A DNA stretch of 64,000 nt from CAVSRC01 sp963782045. Lineage in GTDB: Bacteria > Pseudomonadota > Alphaproteobacteria > Rhizobiales > Kaistiaceae. The position numbers and the translations under genes are program-made. Positions 1 through 8,497 of the stretch are shown here, piece by piece. Every line of letters starts with the position of its first letter. The first letter of the stretch is position 1. A model generated the notes under the pieces. It ran no database searches, was not told where the DNA came from, and saw only the letters and a list, made by a program, of their open reading frames with translations. The stretch is taken from contig CAWAIR010000013.1 of assembly GCA_963782045.1 (NCBI GenBank), positions 62,001-126,000 on the forward strand. Reading direction: 5' to 3'.

Positions 1-1
1 G

Positions 2-1126
2 TCGCTGTTGCCGGCGATCTACCCGCTGATCAAGCAGTCCTTCGCGCTCGACTACGGCCAGATCGGCTTCATCACCTTCACCTTCCAGCTCACCGCCTCG
101 CTGCTCCAGCCCTTCGTCGGCATCTACACCGACCGCCATCCGCAGCCCTATTCGCTACCGATCGGCATGGGCTTCAGCTTCCTCGGCCTGCTGCTCCTCT
201 CGGTGGCACCGACCTACGGCATCATCCTTGTCGCCGCCGGGCTGGTTGGCACCGGCTCGTCGGTCTTTCACCCGGAATCCTCGCGGCTGGCACGGCTGGC
301 CTCCGGCGGCCGCCACGGCTTCGCCCAGTCGATCTTCCAGGTCGGCGGCAATGCTGGCCAGGCGCTGGGGCCGCTGCTCGCCGCGGCAATCGTGGTGCCG
401 CACGGCCGCGGCAGCGTCGCCTGGTTCTCGATCGTGGCAATGGCCGCCATCGTGGTCCTGTCGATGGTTTCCACCTGGTACCGCCGCAACCACTTCGACG
501 GCGCCCGCAAGCCGCGCAAGACCGCCCCGCCGCTGCGTTCAGACCTCAGCCGCGCGCGCGTGGTGGTCTCGCTGCTCGTGCTGGGCGTTCTGGTGTTCTC
601 CAAGTTCTTCTATCTGGAGAGCATCCGCAGCTACTACATCTTCTTCCTGATCGACCGCTATCACCTGTCGGTGCAGGCGGGCCAGGTGCTGCTCTTCGTC
701 TTCCTCATCTCGTTCGCCGCCGGCACGCTGATCGGCGGGCCGCTCGGCGACCGCTTCGGCCGCAAATACGTCATCTGGGCCTCGATCCTCGGCATCCTGC
801 CCTTCACGCTGGTGCTGCCGCACGTCAACCTGCTGTGGACGGTCATCCTCACCGTCCCCATCGGCATCGGCCTCGCCTCCGCCTTTCCAGCGATCATCGT
901 CTTCGCGCAGGAACTGGTGCCGGGCCGCACTGGCATGATCTCGGGCATGTTCTTCGGGCTCGCCTTCGGCCTGGCAGCGGTCGGTGCCGCCACCCTCGGC
1001 GAGCTTGCCGACCGCACCTCGATCGAGTTCGTCTACCGCCTCTGCGCCTTCCTGCCGGCGATCGGGCTCGTCACCGTCTTCCTGCCCAACATCGAGGGCC
1101 AGGCGAAGAAGCCGAAGGGGGCGTAG
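2..1126 (+). CDS. fsr: Fosmidomycin-resistance-type MFS exporter (5' end outside window)
   Basis: A 12-helix major facilitator superfamily protein whose beginning lies before base 1; the frame is open from base 2, so only the first few dozen residues are missing. The visible start (AIYPLIKQSF, then TFQLTASLLQP) and the motif GSSVFHPESSR followed by FQVGGN match the Fsr family, which exports fosmidomycin and related compounds across the inner membrane by proton antiport. A second MFS signature, GGPLGDRFGRK, sits at about residue 245. The TTG at base 8 is in frame but lies inside conserved sequence and is not the start. Native substrate unknown. The stop is followed by a 64-base gap to a convergent SDR gene. 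Confidence 0.88.
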   Translation, partial: SLLPAIYPLIKQSFALDYGQIGFITFTFQLTASLLQPFVGIYTDRHPQPYSLPIGMGFSFLGLLLLSVAPTYGIILVAAGLVGTGSSVFHPESSRLARLASGGRHGFAQSIFQVGGNAGQALGPLLAAAIVVPHGRGSVAWFSIVAMAAIVVLSMVSTWYRRNHFDGARKPRKTAPPLRSDLSRARVVVSLLVLGVLVFSKFFYLESIRSYYIFFLIDRYHLSVQAGQVLLFVFLISFAAGTLIGGPLGDRFGRKYVIWASILGILPFTLVLPHVNLLWTVILTVPIGIGLASAFPAIIVFAQELVPGRTGMISGMFFGLAFGLAAVGAATLGELADRTSIEFVYRLCAFLPAIGLVTVFLPNIEGQAKKPKGA

Positions 1127-1190
1127 GGGCCGCCAGCGGCCGACCTCCGACCAGCGAAGCGGATCGCGGGCTACACGCCCGAGCGGGCGG

Positions 1191-2039
1191 CTACCCCTTG
1201 AGGAATTCGGCGAACGCGTCCCTGTAGTCCGGGTGCCAGCGCGACAGCGGCGGGCGGTTCTCGGTGATGTCGCCCATCGCCCAGGCCATGCGCTTGTTGT
1301 CGACCGCGCGGGTGACCTCGTTGTCCGGGCAGATGATGTAGAACTCGCCCTTGCCCATCGCCTCGACCATGAGATCGACCACCTGGTCCGGCCACCAGGC
1401 GCCGTCCGGCTTCTCCTTCTGGCGCGCGGTCAGCCCGGTGTGCGTCCAACCCGGCACCAGCAGGAAGGCGTCGACCTTGCAGCCGTCGGTGTTGCGCAGC
1501 CCGTGCTGGAGGCCCTCGGTCAACACCTTGATGCCGGCCTTGGAGACATTGTAGGCGGTGTCGCCGGGCGGACAGGTGATGCCCTGCTTGGAGCCGGTGT
1601 TGATGATCGCGGCCGGCGTGCCCTGCGCGATCATCGCGGGCGCGAAGGTCTGCACGCCGTTGATGACGCCCCAAAGATTGGTGCCGAGCACCGCCTGCCA
1701 GCCCTCGTAGTTCTCGAAGGGCCCGCCGCCGCCGCCGCGGCCGGCATTGTTCATCAGCACGTCGACCGCGCCGAAGGCGCCGAAGGCACGCTCCTTCAGC
1801 ACCTCGACCGCCTCTTTCTTCGAGACGTCGGTGAGCACCGCGATCACCTCGCCCTTGCCGTCCGGCGCGGCCGCGGCAATCTCCTTCGCCGCGACGTTGA
1901 GCTGGCCGGAATCGAGGTCGGCGATGGCGACTTTCATGCCGAGCGAGGCGAAGCGCCGGGCGGCGGCGAGGCCGATGCCGTTGGCGCCACCGGTAACGAC
2001 GGCGCTCTTGCCGGCGCCGAGAGCGGGATGAGCGGACAT
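1191..2039 (-). CDS. SDR family NAD(P)-dependent oxidoreductase
   Basis: Short-chain dehydrogenase/reductase of 282 residues. The N-terminal nucleotide-binding motif TGGANGIG is at residues 16-23, the NNAG motif follows near residue 95, and the catalytic Y-x3-K is in AYNVSKAG with a preceding serine in NTGSKQG. I chose the ATG at 2039 because GGAGGAG lies just upstream; the frame stays open much further upstream without any similarity. Substrate cannot be told from sequence. Convergent with the Fsr exporter, divergent from the methyltransferase gene at 2190 across about 150 bases, so regulation could be shared. Confidence 0.85.
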   Translation of the reverse strand: MSAHPALGAGKSAVVTGGANGIGLAAARRFASLGMKVAIADLDSGQLNVAAKEIAAAAPDGKGEVIAVLTDVSKKEAVEVLKERAFGAFGAVDVLMNNAGRGGGGGPFENYEGWQAVLGTNLWGVINGVQTFAPAMIAQGTPAAIINTGSKQGITCPPGDTAYNVSKAGIKVLTEGLQHGLRNTDGCKVDAFLLVPGWTHTGLTARQKEKPDGAWWPDQVVDLMVEAMGKGEFYIICPDNEVTRAVDNKRMAWAMGDITENRPPLSRWHPDYRDAFAEFLKG

Positions 2040-2189
2040 GAAGAAACTCCTCCAAGGCTTGGAACGGACTCGGGACCTTACGCTCTCGCCGGCGTCACAA
2101 TAACCCCCGAGGCTTGAAGGAAGCGCGGCGATAAGCGCAAATGCCGCAAGGCCGTCGCAACCGGCGATCGGCCAGGGGAGGAACAGAAA

Positions 2190-3215
2190 ATGGCCGATTT
2201 CGCCGCCACCGTCGCCGGCTCGCTGCCGAAGCCCTTCTGGCTGGCCGAACCCAACACGCTGTGGGCGCCCTGGCGCATGGCGGGCGACGAGCTGGTCCGG
2301 GCCAAGCGCGATGCCACCATCCTGGTGGTCAAGCTCCAGGAGGACGCCGGCATCTCCATCGTCAGCGACGGCGAGCAGTCGCGCCGCCACTTCGTCCATG
2401 GCTTCCTCGAATTCGTCGACGGCATCGACTTCGCCCACCAGGTGCCGATGGGCATCCGCAACAACCGCTACACCGCCATGGTGCCGACGGTGACCGGTCC
2501 GGTGAGCCTCACCGGGCGCGTCCACGCCGACGAGGCGAAGACGGCGCGGGCGCATACCAGGGGCAGGCTCAAGATCACCATGCCGGGGCCGATGACCATC
2601 GTCGACACCATCGCCGACCAGCACTATGGCGACCGCGCCGCGATGGCGATGGCCTTCGCCGAACTCCTCAACCAGGAGGCCCGCGCGCTCGAGGCCGACG
2701 GCGTCGACACCATCCAGTTCGACGAGCCGGCCTTCAATGTCTACATGGACGCGGTCAAGGAGTGGGGCATCGAAGCGCTGCATCGCGCCATCGACGGGCT
2801 CTCCTGCACCACCGCCGTCCACATCTGCTACGGCTACGGCATCAAGGCCAATCTCGAATGGAAAGAATTGCTCGGCGGCAAGTGGACGCAATACGAGCAG
2901 ATATTCCCGGCGCTCGCCGAAAGCCGCATCCAGCAGGTCTCGGTCGAGGCACGCAATTCTAAGGTGCCGATCGAGCTGCTCGGCCTGCTCAAGGGCAAGG
3001 ACGTCCTGCTCGGCTGCATCGACGTCGCCAACGATACGCCCGAGACGGCGGAAGACGTCTTCCGTACCATCGAGCAGGCGGCGGCGTATGTGCCGGTCGA
3101 GCGCATCTTCCCCTGCACCAATTGCGGCATGGCGCCGATGCAATGGGACCTCGCCTGGGCGAAGCTAGCAGCACTTGGCGCCGGTGCCGCACTGGCGCGC
3201 CAACGGCTCGGCTGA
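2190..3215 (+). CDS. Cobalamin-independent methionine synthase C-terminal-type methyltransferase
   Basis: A 341-residue TIM-barrel protein of the MetE C-terminal domain family, lacking the N-terminal half of full MetE (about 750 residues). The zinc ligands expected for thiol activation are visible: His211 and Cys213 (VHICYG), Glu253 (SVEARN) and Cys312 (CTNCGM). The DGEQSR and FDEPAF motifs of the family are present. Stand-alone C-terminal-type proteins of this kind transfer methyl groups to thiols and often act in catabolic pathways or with corrinoid proteins instead of making methionine, so a specific substrate is not claimed. AGGGGAGG lies just upstream of the ATG. The stop is 3 bases from the convergent epimerase gene. 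Confidence 0.82.
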   Translation: MADFAATVAGSLPKPFWLAEPNTLWAPWRMAGDELVRAKRDATILVVKLQEDAGISIVSDGEQSRRHFVHGFLEFVDGIDFAHQVPMGIRNNRYTAMVPTVTGPVSLTGRVHADEAKTARAHTRGRLKITMPGPMTIVDTIADQHYGDRAAMAMAFAELLNQEARALEADGVDTIQFDEPAFNVYMDAVKEWGIEALHRAIDGLSCTTAVHICYGYGIKANLEWKELLGGKWTQYEQIFPALAESRIQQVSVEARNSKVPIELLGLLKGKDVLLGCIDVANDTPETAEDVFRTIEQAAAYVPVERIFPCTNCGMAPMQWDLAWAKLAALGAGAALARQRLG

Positions 3216-3218
3216 GCT

Positions 3219-4076
3219 TCAGGCGACGGCGACCTTGGCCGCGAGATGGTCGCGGATGAAGTCGCGCTGGATGTCGAGCGCGGCCCATTCCTCATCGCTC
3301 GGGCCCGAATAGATCAGCGTATAGGGTCCGGTGAAGCCAGCCTCGACGGCGATATCGAGGCAGCGGCCGAACTCGGCCTCGTCGAGGGTCAGCGCGGCGC
3401 TGAACGGTCCGTGGGCGTGGCAATAGCCGGCACGGCGGAAGATCGCTGCGAGCCCGGCATATTTCGTCGGCCCCTTCCAATTGCCGGTATCGGCGAGGAA
3501 GCCGAGATCGTCGCCGACATGGTCAAGCACATAGGCGACCTCGTCCGGACCCGAGAGCAGGTCGTGCCAGTTCTCGGTGATGACCGGCACGCCGAAGGAC
3601 TGTCCGTGGCGGAGCGCCGCGGAGAGGCCGGCGACCGAGCGGCGGAGCAATTCCGGCGTGGCCTTGCGCTTGCCGGCGATCACCCGCGTCTGCTCGGCGC
3701 CAAGGTCCGCGGCGGCGTCGATCCAGCCACAGACCCAGGCAAGGTCGCGCGCCCCGATCTCCGGATCGCTCACATCGCCGTCGTCGATCAGAAGCGATTG
3801 CAGCGTGACGCCGGCATCGGCGAGCGCCGCCTTGACCTCGCCGAGATAGACGGCATCGCGGCTCTTCAGATGGAAATGGCAGATTTCGATACGGTCCATT
3901 CCGTGGTCGCGGATGGCCGCCGGCAGATCGAGGAGATCGGCCTTGGCCGGGCCGTAGGTCTCGGCCGCGGCGACCGGGCCATCGAGGCCCGGCTTGTCCC
4001 ACCAGGTGAGGCCGAGGAGCCGGTGCAGGCTCCAGGTCGAGACGGCCAGTCGCGGCATCGTGGCAGGCATGCGCAT
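3219..4076 (-). CDS. Sugar phosphate isomerase/epimerase family protein (AP endonuclease 2-like TIM barrel)
   Basis: A 285-residue protein of the xylose-isomerase-like TIM barrel superfamily. It opens with LAVSTWSLHR, and conserved metal-ligand segments of the fold are visible: the IEICHFH strand, VITENWHD, FLADTGNWKG and CHAHGPF, with acidic or His residues at strand ends. Family members isomerise or epimerise sugars, inositols or keto acids; the reaction here is not determinable. Two in-frame ATGs (4076 and 4070) are possible starts. The gene is divergent from the TetR regulator at 4197, and the palindromic operator at 4165-4184 lies between the two, so it may belong to that regulon. Confidence 0.75.
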   Translation of the reverse strand: MRMPATMPRLAVSTWSLHRLLGLTWWDKPGLDGPVAAAETYGPAKADLLDLPAAIRDHGMDRIEICHFHLKSRDAVYLGEVKAALADAGVTLQSLLIDDGDVSDPEIGARDLAWVCGWIDAAADLGAEQTRVIAGKRKATPELLRRSVAGLSAALRHGQSFGVPVITENWHDLLSGPDEVAYVLDHVGDDLGFLADTGNWKGPTKYAGLAAIFRRAGYCHAHGPFSAALTLDEAEFGRCLDIAVEAGFTGPYTLIYSGPSDEEWAALDIQRDFIRDHLAAKVAVA

Positions 4077-4164
4077 CCTCCTCTGACACCGTCGGACCGG
4101 CCGCGGCGCTTCTCAAAGCGTAGCCCAGTTTCGGCGGAACAGGAAAAGTCGTCCGCAAGGCTTG

Positions 4165-4184
4165 CTGACCGACCGATCGGTCAG
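4165..4184. promoter_or_regulatory. Probable TetR operator between divergent genes
   Basis: Perfect inverted repeat CTGACCGA - CCGA - TCGGTCAG (8-base arms, 4-base spacer). Its sequence resembles the TGACCGATCGGTCA-type operators of TetR/AcrR regulators and it ends 12 bases before the TetR start at 4197, which fits autorepression. It also lies upstream of the divergent epimerase gene. Confidence 0.7.
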
Positions 4185-4196
4185 TATATGGGGTAG

Positions 4197-4769
4197 ATGC
4201 CCGCCCGCCGCGACACCCGCTCCGCCATCATCGCAGCCGCCATCCGCCTGCTCGGCCGCGATGGCTCCGACGGCTTCAGCGCCGCAGCGCTCGCCCGCGA
4301 GGTCGGCATCAGCAAGGCCAACATCTTCCATCATTTCGCCAGCCTCGACGAGATTCCGCTGGCCGCGCTCGCCCAGCTCGGCGCCGCCATGCTGGCGCCG
4401 ACCGGCAAGGCGCCGCCGAAGACGCCGCGCGAGCTGCTGCTCCGCCTCGGCGAGGCGACGCTGCACGTCGCGGTCGAGGAGCGCGCCTTCTTCCGGGCCT
4501 ATTTCGTGTTCTTCGCGCGCGCCCTCTTCGACGAGCGCATGCGGGCCCAGCTTGCCGCGAGTGCCGAGCCGACGCTTGCCGGCATGATCGCGCAGTTCGG
4601 CGCCTTCATGCCGAAGGCGGAAGCGGAAGTCACCGCCCGCCTCGCCTTGATGGCGCTCGACGGGCTCGGGCTGCATCTCCTCGCCCTCGGCGAGGAGCGC
4701 AAGACCCGTCAGGCATGGCGACGGTTCGTCGACGCCATCTTCCCCAAGCAGCCGAGGGAGACCCGATGA
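4197..4769 (+). CDS. TetR/AcrR family transcriptional regulator
   Basis: A 190-residue repressor. The N-terminal helix-turn-helix of the TetR family spans about residues 7-53, with the typical FSAAALAREVGISKANIFHH pattern, followed by an all-helical ligand-binding domain. The start is the ATG directly after GGGGTAG and just downstream of the palindrome at 4165-4184. Its stop overlaps the start of the FAD monooxygenase by 4 bases (ATGA), so both are almost certainly co-transcribed and the monooxygenase is the likely target. The ligand is unknown. Confidence 0.88.
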   Translation: MPARRDTRSAIIAAAIRLLGRDGSDGFSAAALAREVGISKANIFHHFASLDEIPLAALAQLGAAMLAPTGKAPPKTPRELLLRLGEATLHVAVEERAFFRAYFVFFARALFDERMRAQLAASAEPTLAGMIAQFGAFMPKAEAEVTARLALMALDGLGLHLLALGEERKTRQAWRRFVDAIFPKQPRETR

Positions 4770-5938
4770 AAGCGATCATCTGCGGCGCCGGCATCGCCGG
4801 CCTGACGCTGGCCTGCTGCCTCGGGCGTGACGGCTGGGATGTGGTGCTGGTCGAACGCTCCCAACAGCTGCGCGACGAGGGCTACATGATCGATTTCATG
4901 GGCTCCGGCTACGACGTCGCCGAGCGCATGGGGCTGATCGACGGGTTGAGGGCGGCCACCTACGACATCCCGTCTGTCGACTGGCTGAACGGCCGCGGGC
5001 ACGTCAGCGCTCGGCTCGACTACCACCGTTTCGCGCGCCTGCTCGACGGCAAGCTGTTCAGCCTGATGCGCGGCGACCTCGAGCGCGTGCTGTTCGAGGC
5101 GCTGCCCGACACGGTCGATCTCCGCTTCGGCGAGACCATCGCCTCCATCGAGCGGTCGACAAGCGGCGTCAGGGCGATGCTGGCGAACGGCACCGTCGAG
5201 ACCGCCGACCTGCTGGTCGGCGCCGACGGCATCCATTCGCGCGTCCGCGCCATGGCGTTCGGCGACGAGGTGCGGTTCTCGCGCTATCTCGGCTACCACA
5301 CCGCTGCGTTCGTCTATGAGGACGGTGCCGCCGCCGAGGCGCTCGGCAACCGCTTCCGCATCATGGCGCTGCCTGGTCGCCAAGCCGGCTTCTACCCGAT
5401 CCGCGGCGGCAAGGTGGCGGCGTTCTTCGCCCATGTGGCGAAGGACCCGGCGCTGCCTGCCGATCCGGTGGCCGAGCTCCGCCGCGTCTATGGCGACATG
5501 GGCTGGATGGTGCCGGGCGGCCTCGACCATGCGGCGCGGCTGCGTGGCATCTACTACGACCAAATCGCACAGATCGAGATGGACGGCTGGAGCAAGGGCC
5601 GCGTCACGCTGATCGGCGACGCCGCCGATGCGGTCTCGCTGCTCGCCGGCCAGGGGGCGTCGCTGGCCATGGCCACGGCCTGGGTTCTCGCCGAGGAACT
5701 GCGCAAGCAGCCGGCCATCGACGCCGCGCTCGACGGCTATGAGCGGCGGCTGCTTGCCGAGGTGCGCAAGAAGCAGGAATCCGGCCGCAAGACCGCACGC
5801 TGGATCGTGCCGCACACGCGCTTCGACATCGCCTTCCGCAACCTGACGCTCCACGCCGCCACCCTCCCCGGCCTGAGCTGGGTGCTGGCACCGTTCCTCG
5901 TCGCCGGCACCGAGAGCGTTATCGACAAGGCCGCCTAG
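4766..5938 (+). CDS. FAD-dependent monooxygenase/oxidoreductase
   Basis: A 390-residue flavoprotein of the PHBH/UbiH/TetX-like class A monooxygenase group. The N-terminal dinucleotide-binding GxGxxG is GAGIAG at residues 7-12, the DG motif is VGADGIHSRVRAM near residue 150, and the second FAD motif is LIGDAADAVSLLAGQGAS near residue 285. I chose the ATG at 4766, which overlaps the tetR stop (ATGA), over an upstream in-frame codon inside tetR. Such enzymes hydroxylate aromatic or polyketide-like substrates with NAD(P)H; some inactivate drugs. The last 4 bases overlap the convergent decarboxylase gene: CTAG holds both stop codons. Confidence 0.82.
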   Translation: MKAIICGAGIAGLTLACCLGRDGWDVVLVERSQQLRDEGYMIDFMGSGYDVAERMGLIDGLRAATYDIPSVDWLNGRGHVSARLDYHRFARLLDGKLFSLMRGDLERVLFEALPDTVDLRFGETIASIERSTSGVRAMLANGTVETADLLVGADGIHSRVRAMAFGDEVRFSRYLGYHTAAFVYEDGAAAEALGNRFRIMALPGRQAGFYPIRGGKVAAFFAHVAKDPALPADPVAELRRVYGDMGWMVPGGLDHAARLRGIYYDQIAQIEMDGWSKGRVTLIGDAADAVSLLAGQGASLAMATAWVLAEELRKQPAIDAALDGYERRLLAEVRKKQESGRKTARWIVPHTRFDIAFRNLTLHAATLPGLSWVLAPFLVAGTESVIDKAA

Positions 5939-7371
5939 GCGAGATTCGCCTGGCACCAGCGCCAGGCATCGACGATCTCGGCGACCAGGAGATCGGCATC
6001 GGCTTCGTGCATGGCATAGCCGATGACGGACATCCGGATGATCTTCCGGCCCATCCAAACGCCGTGGGACGGATAGACCCTCGCCCGCTGATGGACCCTG
6101 TCGAGCACGCGCATCGTCCGCGCATCGCCTTCTTCGCCGCCATCGCCGCAGGCGATGGCGACCTGGTTCGAATGGATCTGGTTGAGCACCCGCAGACCGG
6201 GCTCCGCGGCCAGTGCCGCCGCGATCCGCTCGGCCAGCCGGCAGTGCCGGGTGACCAGCTCGCGCACGCCGGAACGGCCGAGATGGCGCAGGATGGCGTA
6301 GCTCGGCACGCCCCGCGCCCGCCGCGACAGCTCAGGCGCCGAATCGGACGGCTCCCAGTGGCTCGTCACCCCGGGGAGATAGGCACCGCGCGCCGACATC
6401 GCGGCGACCAGCGCCGGACGGTCGCGCACGATCACCATGCCGGCGTCGTAGGGCGCGTTGAGCCACTTGTGGAGGTCGACCGCCCAGCTATCGGCGTCCG
6501 ATACGCCGGCAAGCCGAGGCGCAAGTTCGGGCACCGCCGCGAGCCACAGGCCGAAAGCACCGTCGACGTGCACCCACCCGCCGCGCGCACGGACCAGCGG
6601 GATCAGCGCCGCGAACGGATCGAAGGCGCCGGTGTTGATCTGGCCGGCCTGAAGCACGACGAGCGGCGGCGCGGTGCAGGCATCGAGCGCCGCGCGGAAG
6701 GCGTCGATTTTGATCCGCCCTTCGCCGTCGGTCTCGATCCTCACCGGATATTCGGCGCCAAGGCCGGCATAGCGCAGCGCGGCGAAGGGCGCCGAATGCG
6801 CCTCCGCGCCGATCAGGACGGGAAAGGCCGGCGCGCCGAAGAGGCCGCGTTTCTCGACGTCCCAGCCCTGGGCGGCAAGCAGCCCATGCCGCCCGGCCAT
6901 AATGCCGGCCATATTGGCCACGGTACCGCCCGTGACCAAGCCTGCGCCGCTGTCGGGCGGGAGCCTGAGGAGATCGATGACCCAGTCGCTGACGGCCCGC
7001 TCGATCCCCGCGGTCGACGGCGTCTCGAACGCGGTCGCGGCATTCTGCCCCCAGGCGGAGACCAGGAAATCCGCGGCGACGCCAACCGGATGCGAGGCGC
7101 CCAGCACGTAGCCGAAGAAAGTTGGCGCCGCCATCTGGTGCAGGCCGTCATCGGCCTGGCGGACCATCTCGTCGATGACCGCGCGCGCCGCCATGCCCTC
7201 TTCCGGCAGGGGCTTGCGGAAGCGCTCCTCGGCTTCGTCGGGACCGATGACCGGCCGCGCCGGACGCCCGGGAATCGACTGCCGATAGTCCAGCGCGGCA
7301 CGGCTCGCCGCTACCAATGCCGCCGCTTCATCGGGGGTCAAACCCTGTGCGTCCGCGATCTTCCGGTCCAT
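5935..7371 (-). CDS. Pyridoxal-phosphate-dependent group II decarboxylase
   Basis: A 478-residue fold-type I PLP enzyme related to aromatic-L-amino-acid, tyrosine and glutamate decarboxylases. The PLP-binding Asp is in HVDGAFGLW and the Schiff-base lysine in DLHKWLNAPYD; the GLVTGGTVANMAG segment binds the phosphate. Length fits the aromatic decarboxylase subgroup. The frame stays open upstream to 7782, but similarity begins at MDRKIAD, so the ATG at 7371 is used. The substrate amino acid cannot be assigned. Two palindromes (7414-7428 and 7712-7726) and a dispersed repeat lie upstream. Confidence 0.8.
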   Translation of the reverse strand: MDRKIADAQGLTPDEAAALVAASRAALDYRQSIPGRPARPVIGPDEAEERFRKPLPEEGMAARAVIDEMVRQADDGLHQMAAPTFFGYVLGASHPVGVAADFLVSAWGQNAATAFETPSTAGIERAVSDWVIDLLRLPPDSGAGLVTGGTVANMAGIMAGRHGLLAAQGWDVEKRGLFGAPAFPVLIGAEAHSAPFAALRYAGLGAEYPVRIETDGEGRIKIDAFRAALDACTAPPLVVLQAGQINTGAFDPFAALIPLVRARGGWVHVDGAFGLWLAAVPELAPRLAGVSDADSWAVDLHKWLNAPYDAGMVIVRDRPALVAAMSARGAYLPGVTSHWEPSDSAPELSRRARGVPSYAILRHLGRSGVRELVTRHCRLAERIAAALAAEPGLRVLNQIHSNQVAIACGDGGEEGDARTMRVLDRVHQRARVYPSHGVWMGRKIIRMSVIGYAMHEADADLLVAEIVDAWRWCQANLA

Positions 7372-7413
7372 TGCATGCCTCCTCCCGCCAGCGGCGCAAC
7401 CGAAGCCAACACA

Positions 7414-7428
7414 CCGGACCTGGTCCGG
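7414..7428. promoter_or_regulatory. 15-base perfect palindrome upstream of the PLP decarboxylase
   Basis: CCGGACC-T-GGTCCGG, 43 bases upstream of the decarboxylase start on the minus strand. Position and symmetry suit an operator; no regulator gene is adjacent to it, so the binding protein is unknown. The 7372-7798 gap otherwise holds dispersed repeats and a second smaller palindrome, CGTACC-CCC-GGTACG at 7712-7726. Confidence 0.4.
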
Positions 7429-7530
7429 GCCAGTGACGGGACTGTATCGCAAGCGGTGCACTTCTTGGACTGGATTGCCGTGCCCCCGGGGGACACTTGG
7501 GGCGGCAACTGGCGGAAGGCACGCAGCCGA

Positions 7531-7608
7531 GAGCCTTTCATAGCCAGATGGAAGCAATTCCGTTTCTCGACCGGCGGAGCGATCCGGCGTCGAGACCGGC
7601 GAAGGGCG
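7531..7608 (-). repeat. Dispersed intergenic repeat, copy A (inverted relative to copy B)
   Basis: Read on the minus strand, these 78 bases match 19624-19701 with only two visible differences (CTTCC versus ATCCC near the middle). The element includes the inner segment GGTCTCGACGCCGGATCG and ends with the shared tail CATCTGGCTATGAAAGGCTC. It lies in the 427-base gap between the decarboxylase start and the DUF4336 stop. No coding function is seen. Confidence 0.85.
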
Positions 7609-7740
7609 ATGTGGGGCATCGATCGAGCCGGGATCGGCGTCGGGCGCCTGCCGGTCGGAAACCCGGAGGGACGAGCGCTCTTGCGCCATTATCATCGTCG
7701 TCGGTCTCGGCCGTACCCCCGGTACGACCTTCGCCCGCCG

Positions 7741-7802
7741 GCTTGATCCTGTCGCAAAATCGCTCCGTCGGAATGGGGCCATCTGGCTATGAAAGGCTCT
7801 AG
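7741..7802 (+). repeat. Dispersed intergenic repeat, copy C
   Basis: Begins GCTTGATCCTGTCGCAAAAT and ends with CCATCTGGCTATGAAAGG then CTCTAG. The last 24 bases are identical to 19681-19704 (copy B), and the whole element aligns with 37694-37750 (copy D). The TAG stop of the DUF4336 gene (complement of 7799-7801) lies inside it, so the element ends the reading frame of that gene. Confidence 0.8.
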
Positions 7803-8494
7803 ATCAGCCAGCCGAAGGCCTTGCGCACGAAGGCGGCGCCGTCGGCCCTCACCATCTCGCCGTGCGCCATGATGACGCCTTCGATCGGCCAGGCGAGGAT
7901 GCGGGCGAGGCAGGCGCGCGCCTGAGCGCGGCGGAAGAGAAAGCTCCAGCGCAGTTCGCGCGGCGCCCCGGTGTGCGGCTGCACGATGCCGTCAAGGCGG
8001 GCGACGAAGCCCTTCCAGCCCGCGAACCAGTCCGGCCGAAAATTCTCGATGAGGTCGGTGAAGATCGCCGTGCCACTGGCACGATGGAAGAAGACCACTT
8101 CGGTGATCCACGGGCTGCCCCTGACCGCGACCTGGTCGATGTCGGCGCCCCAAGCCGGATCGGGCGTATCGCCAAGATCGGCGTCGAAGGCGAGGTCCTT
8201 GCGCCGCCTGCGCAGGCCCGGCGAGGCATAGAGCTTGGCGCCCGGATAGGCCTCCTGCCACGCACCGAGGAAGAGATGATGCAGCAGGTTGGGCGAGACC
8301 AGGAAGCGCACCGGCCCGAGCGCGTCCACCGCCGCCTTGAGGTCGGCCGACAGCGCGATCGGCGACCATACGAAGAGGCCGCCATCAGCAAGGCGCATCA
8401 CCACCATGCGGGTTGGATAGGGAAAGCCGTAGAACGACACCACCGGCCCCTCGCCCACCCAGATGTCCCGGCCGAACGGGCTGAGCGGAGCCAT
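7799..8494 (-). CDS. DUF4336 domain-containing protein
   Basis: A 231-residue protein of the DUF4336 family, distantly related to metallo-beta-lactamase-fold hydrolases. Characteristic segments are ISPNLLHHLFLGAW-like (here VSPNLLHHLFLG, about residue 88), VVFFHRASGTAIFTDLIENF and HGEMV near the C terminus. Its biochemical role is not known. Starts 3 bases after the MgtC-like gene ends, which suggests it is the last gene of a four-gene minus-strand operon. The stop codon is provided by the dispersed repeat at 7741-7802. Confidence 0.78.
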   Translation of the reverse strand: MAPLSPFGRDIWVGEGPVVSFYGFPYPTRMVVMRLADGGLFVWSPIALSADLKAAVDALGPVRFLVSPNLLHHLFLGAWQEAYPGAKLYASPGLRRRRKDLAFDADLGDTPDPAWGADIDQVAVRGSPWITEVVFFHRASGTAIFTDLIENFRPDWFAGWKGFVARLDGIVQPHTGAPRELRWSFLFRRAQARACLARILAWPIEGVIMAHGEMVRADGAAFVRKAFGWLI

Positions 8495-8497
8495 CAG

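Noticed and set aside
1191..3143. A 650-residue open frame on the minus strand
   Set aside because: Only the part up to 2039 is a real SDR gene; the upstream part is the antisense shadow of the methyltransferase gene in high-G/C DNA.
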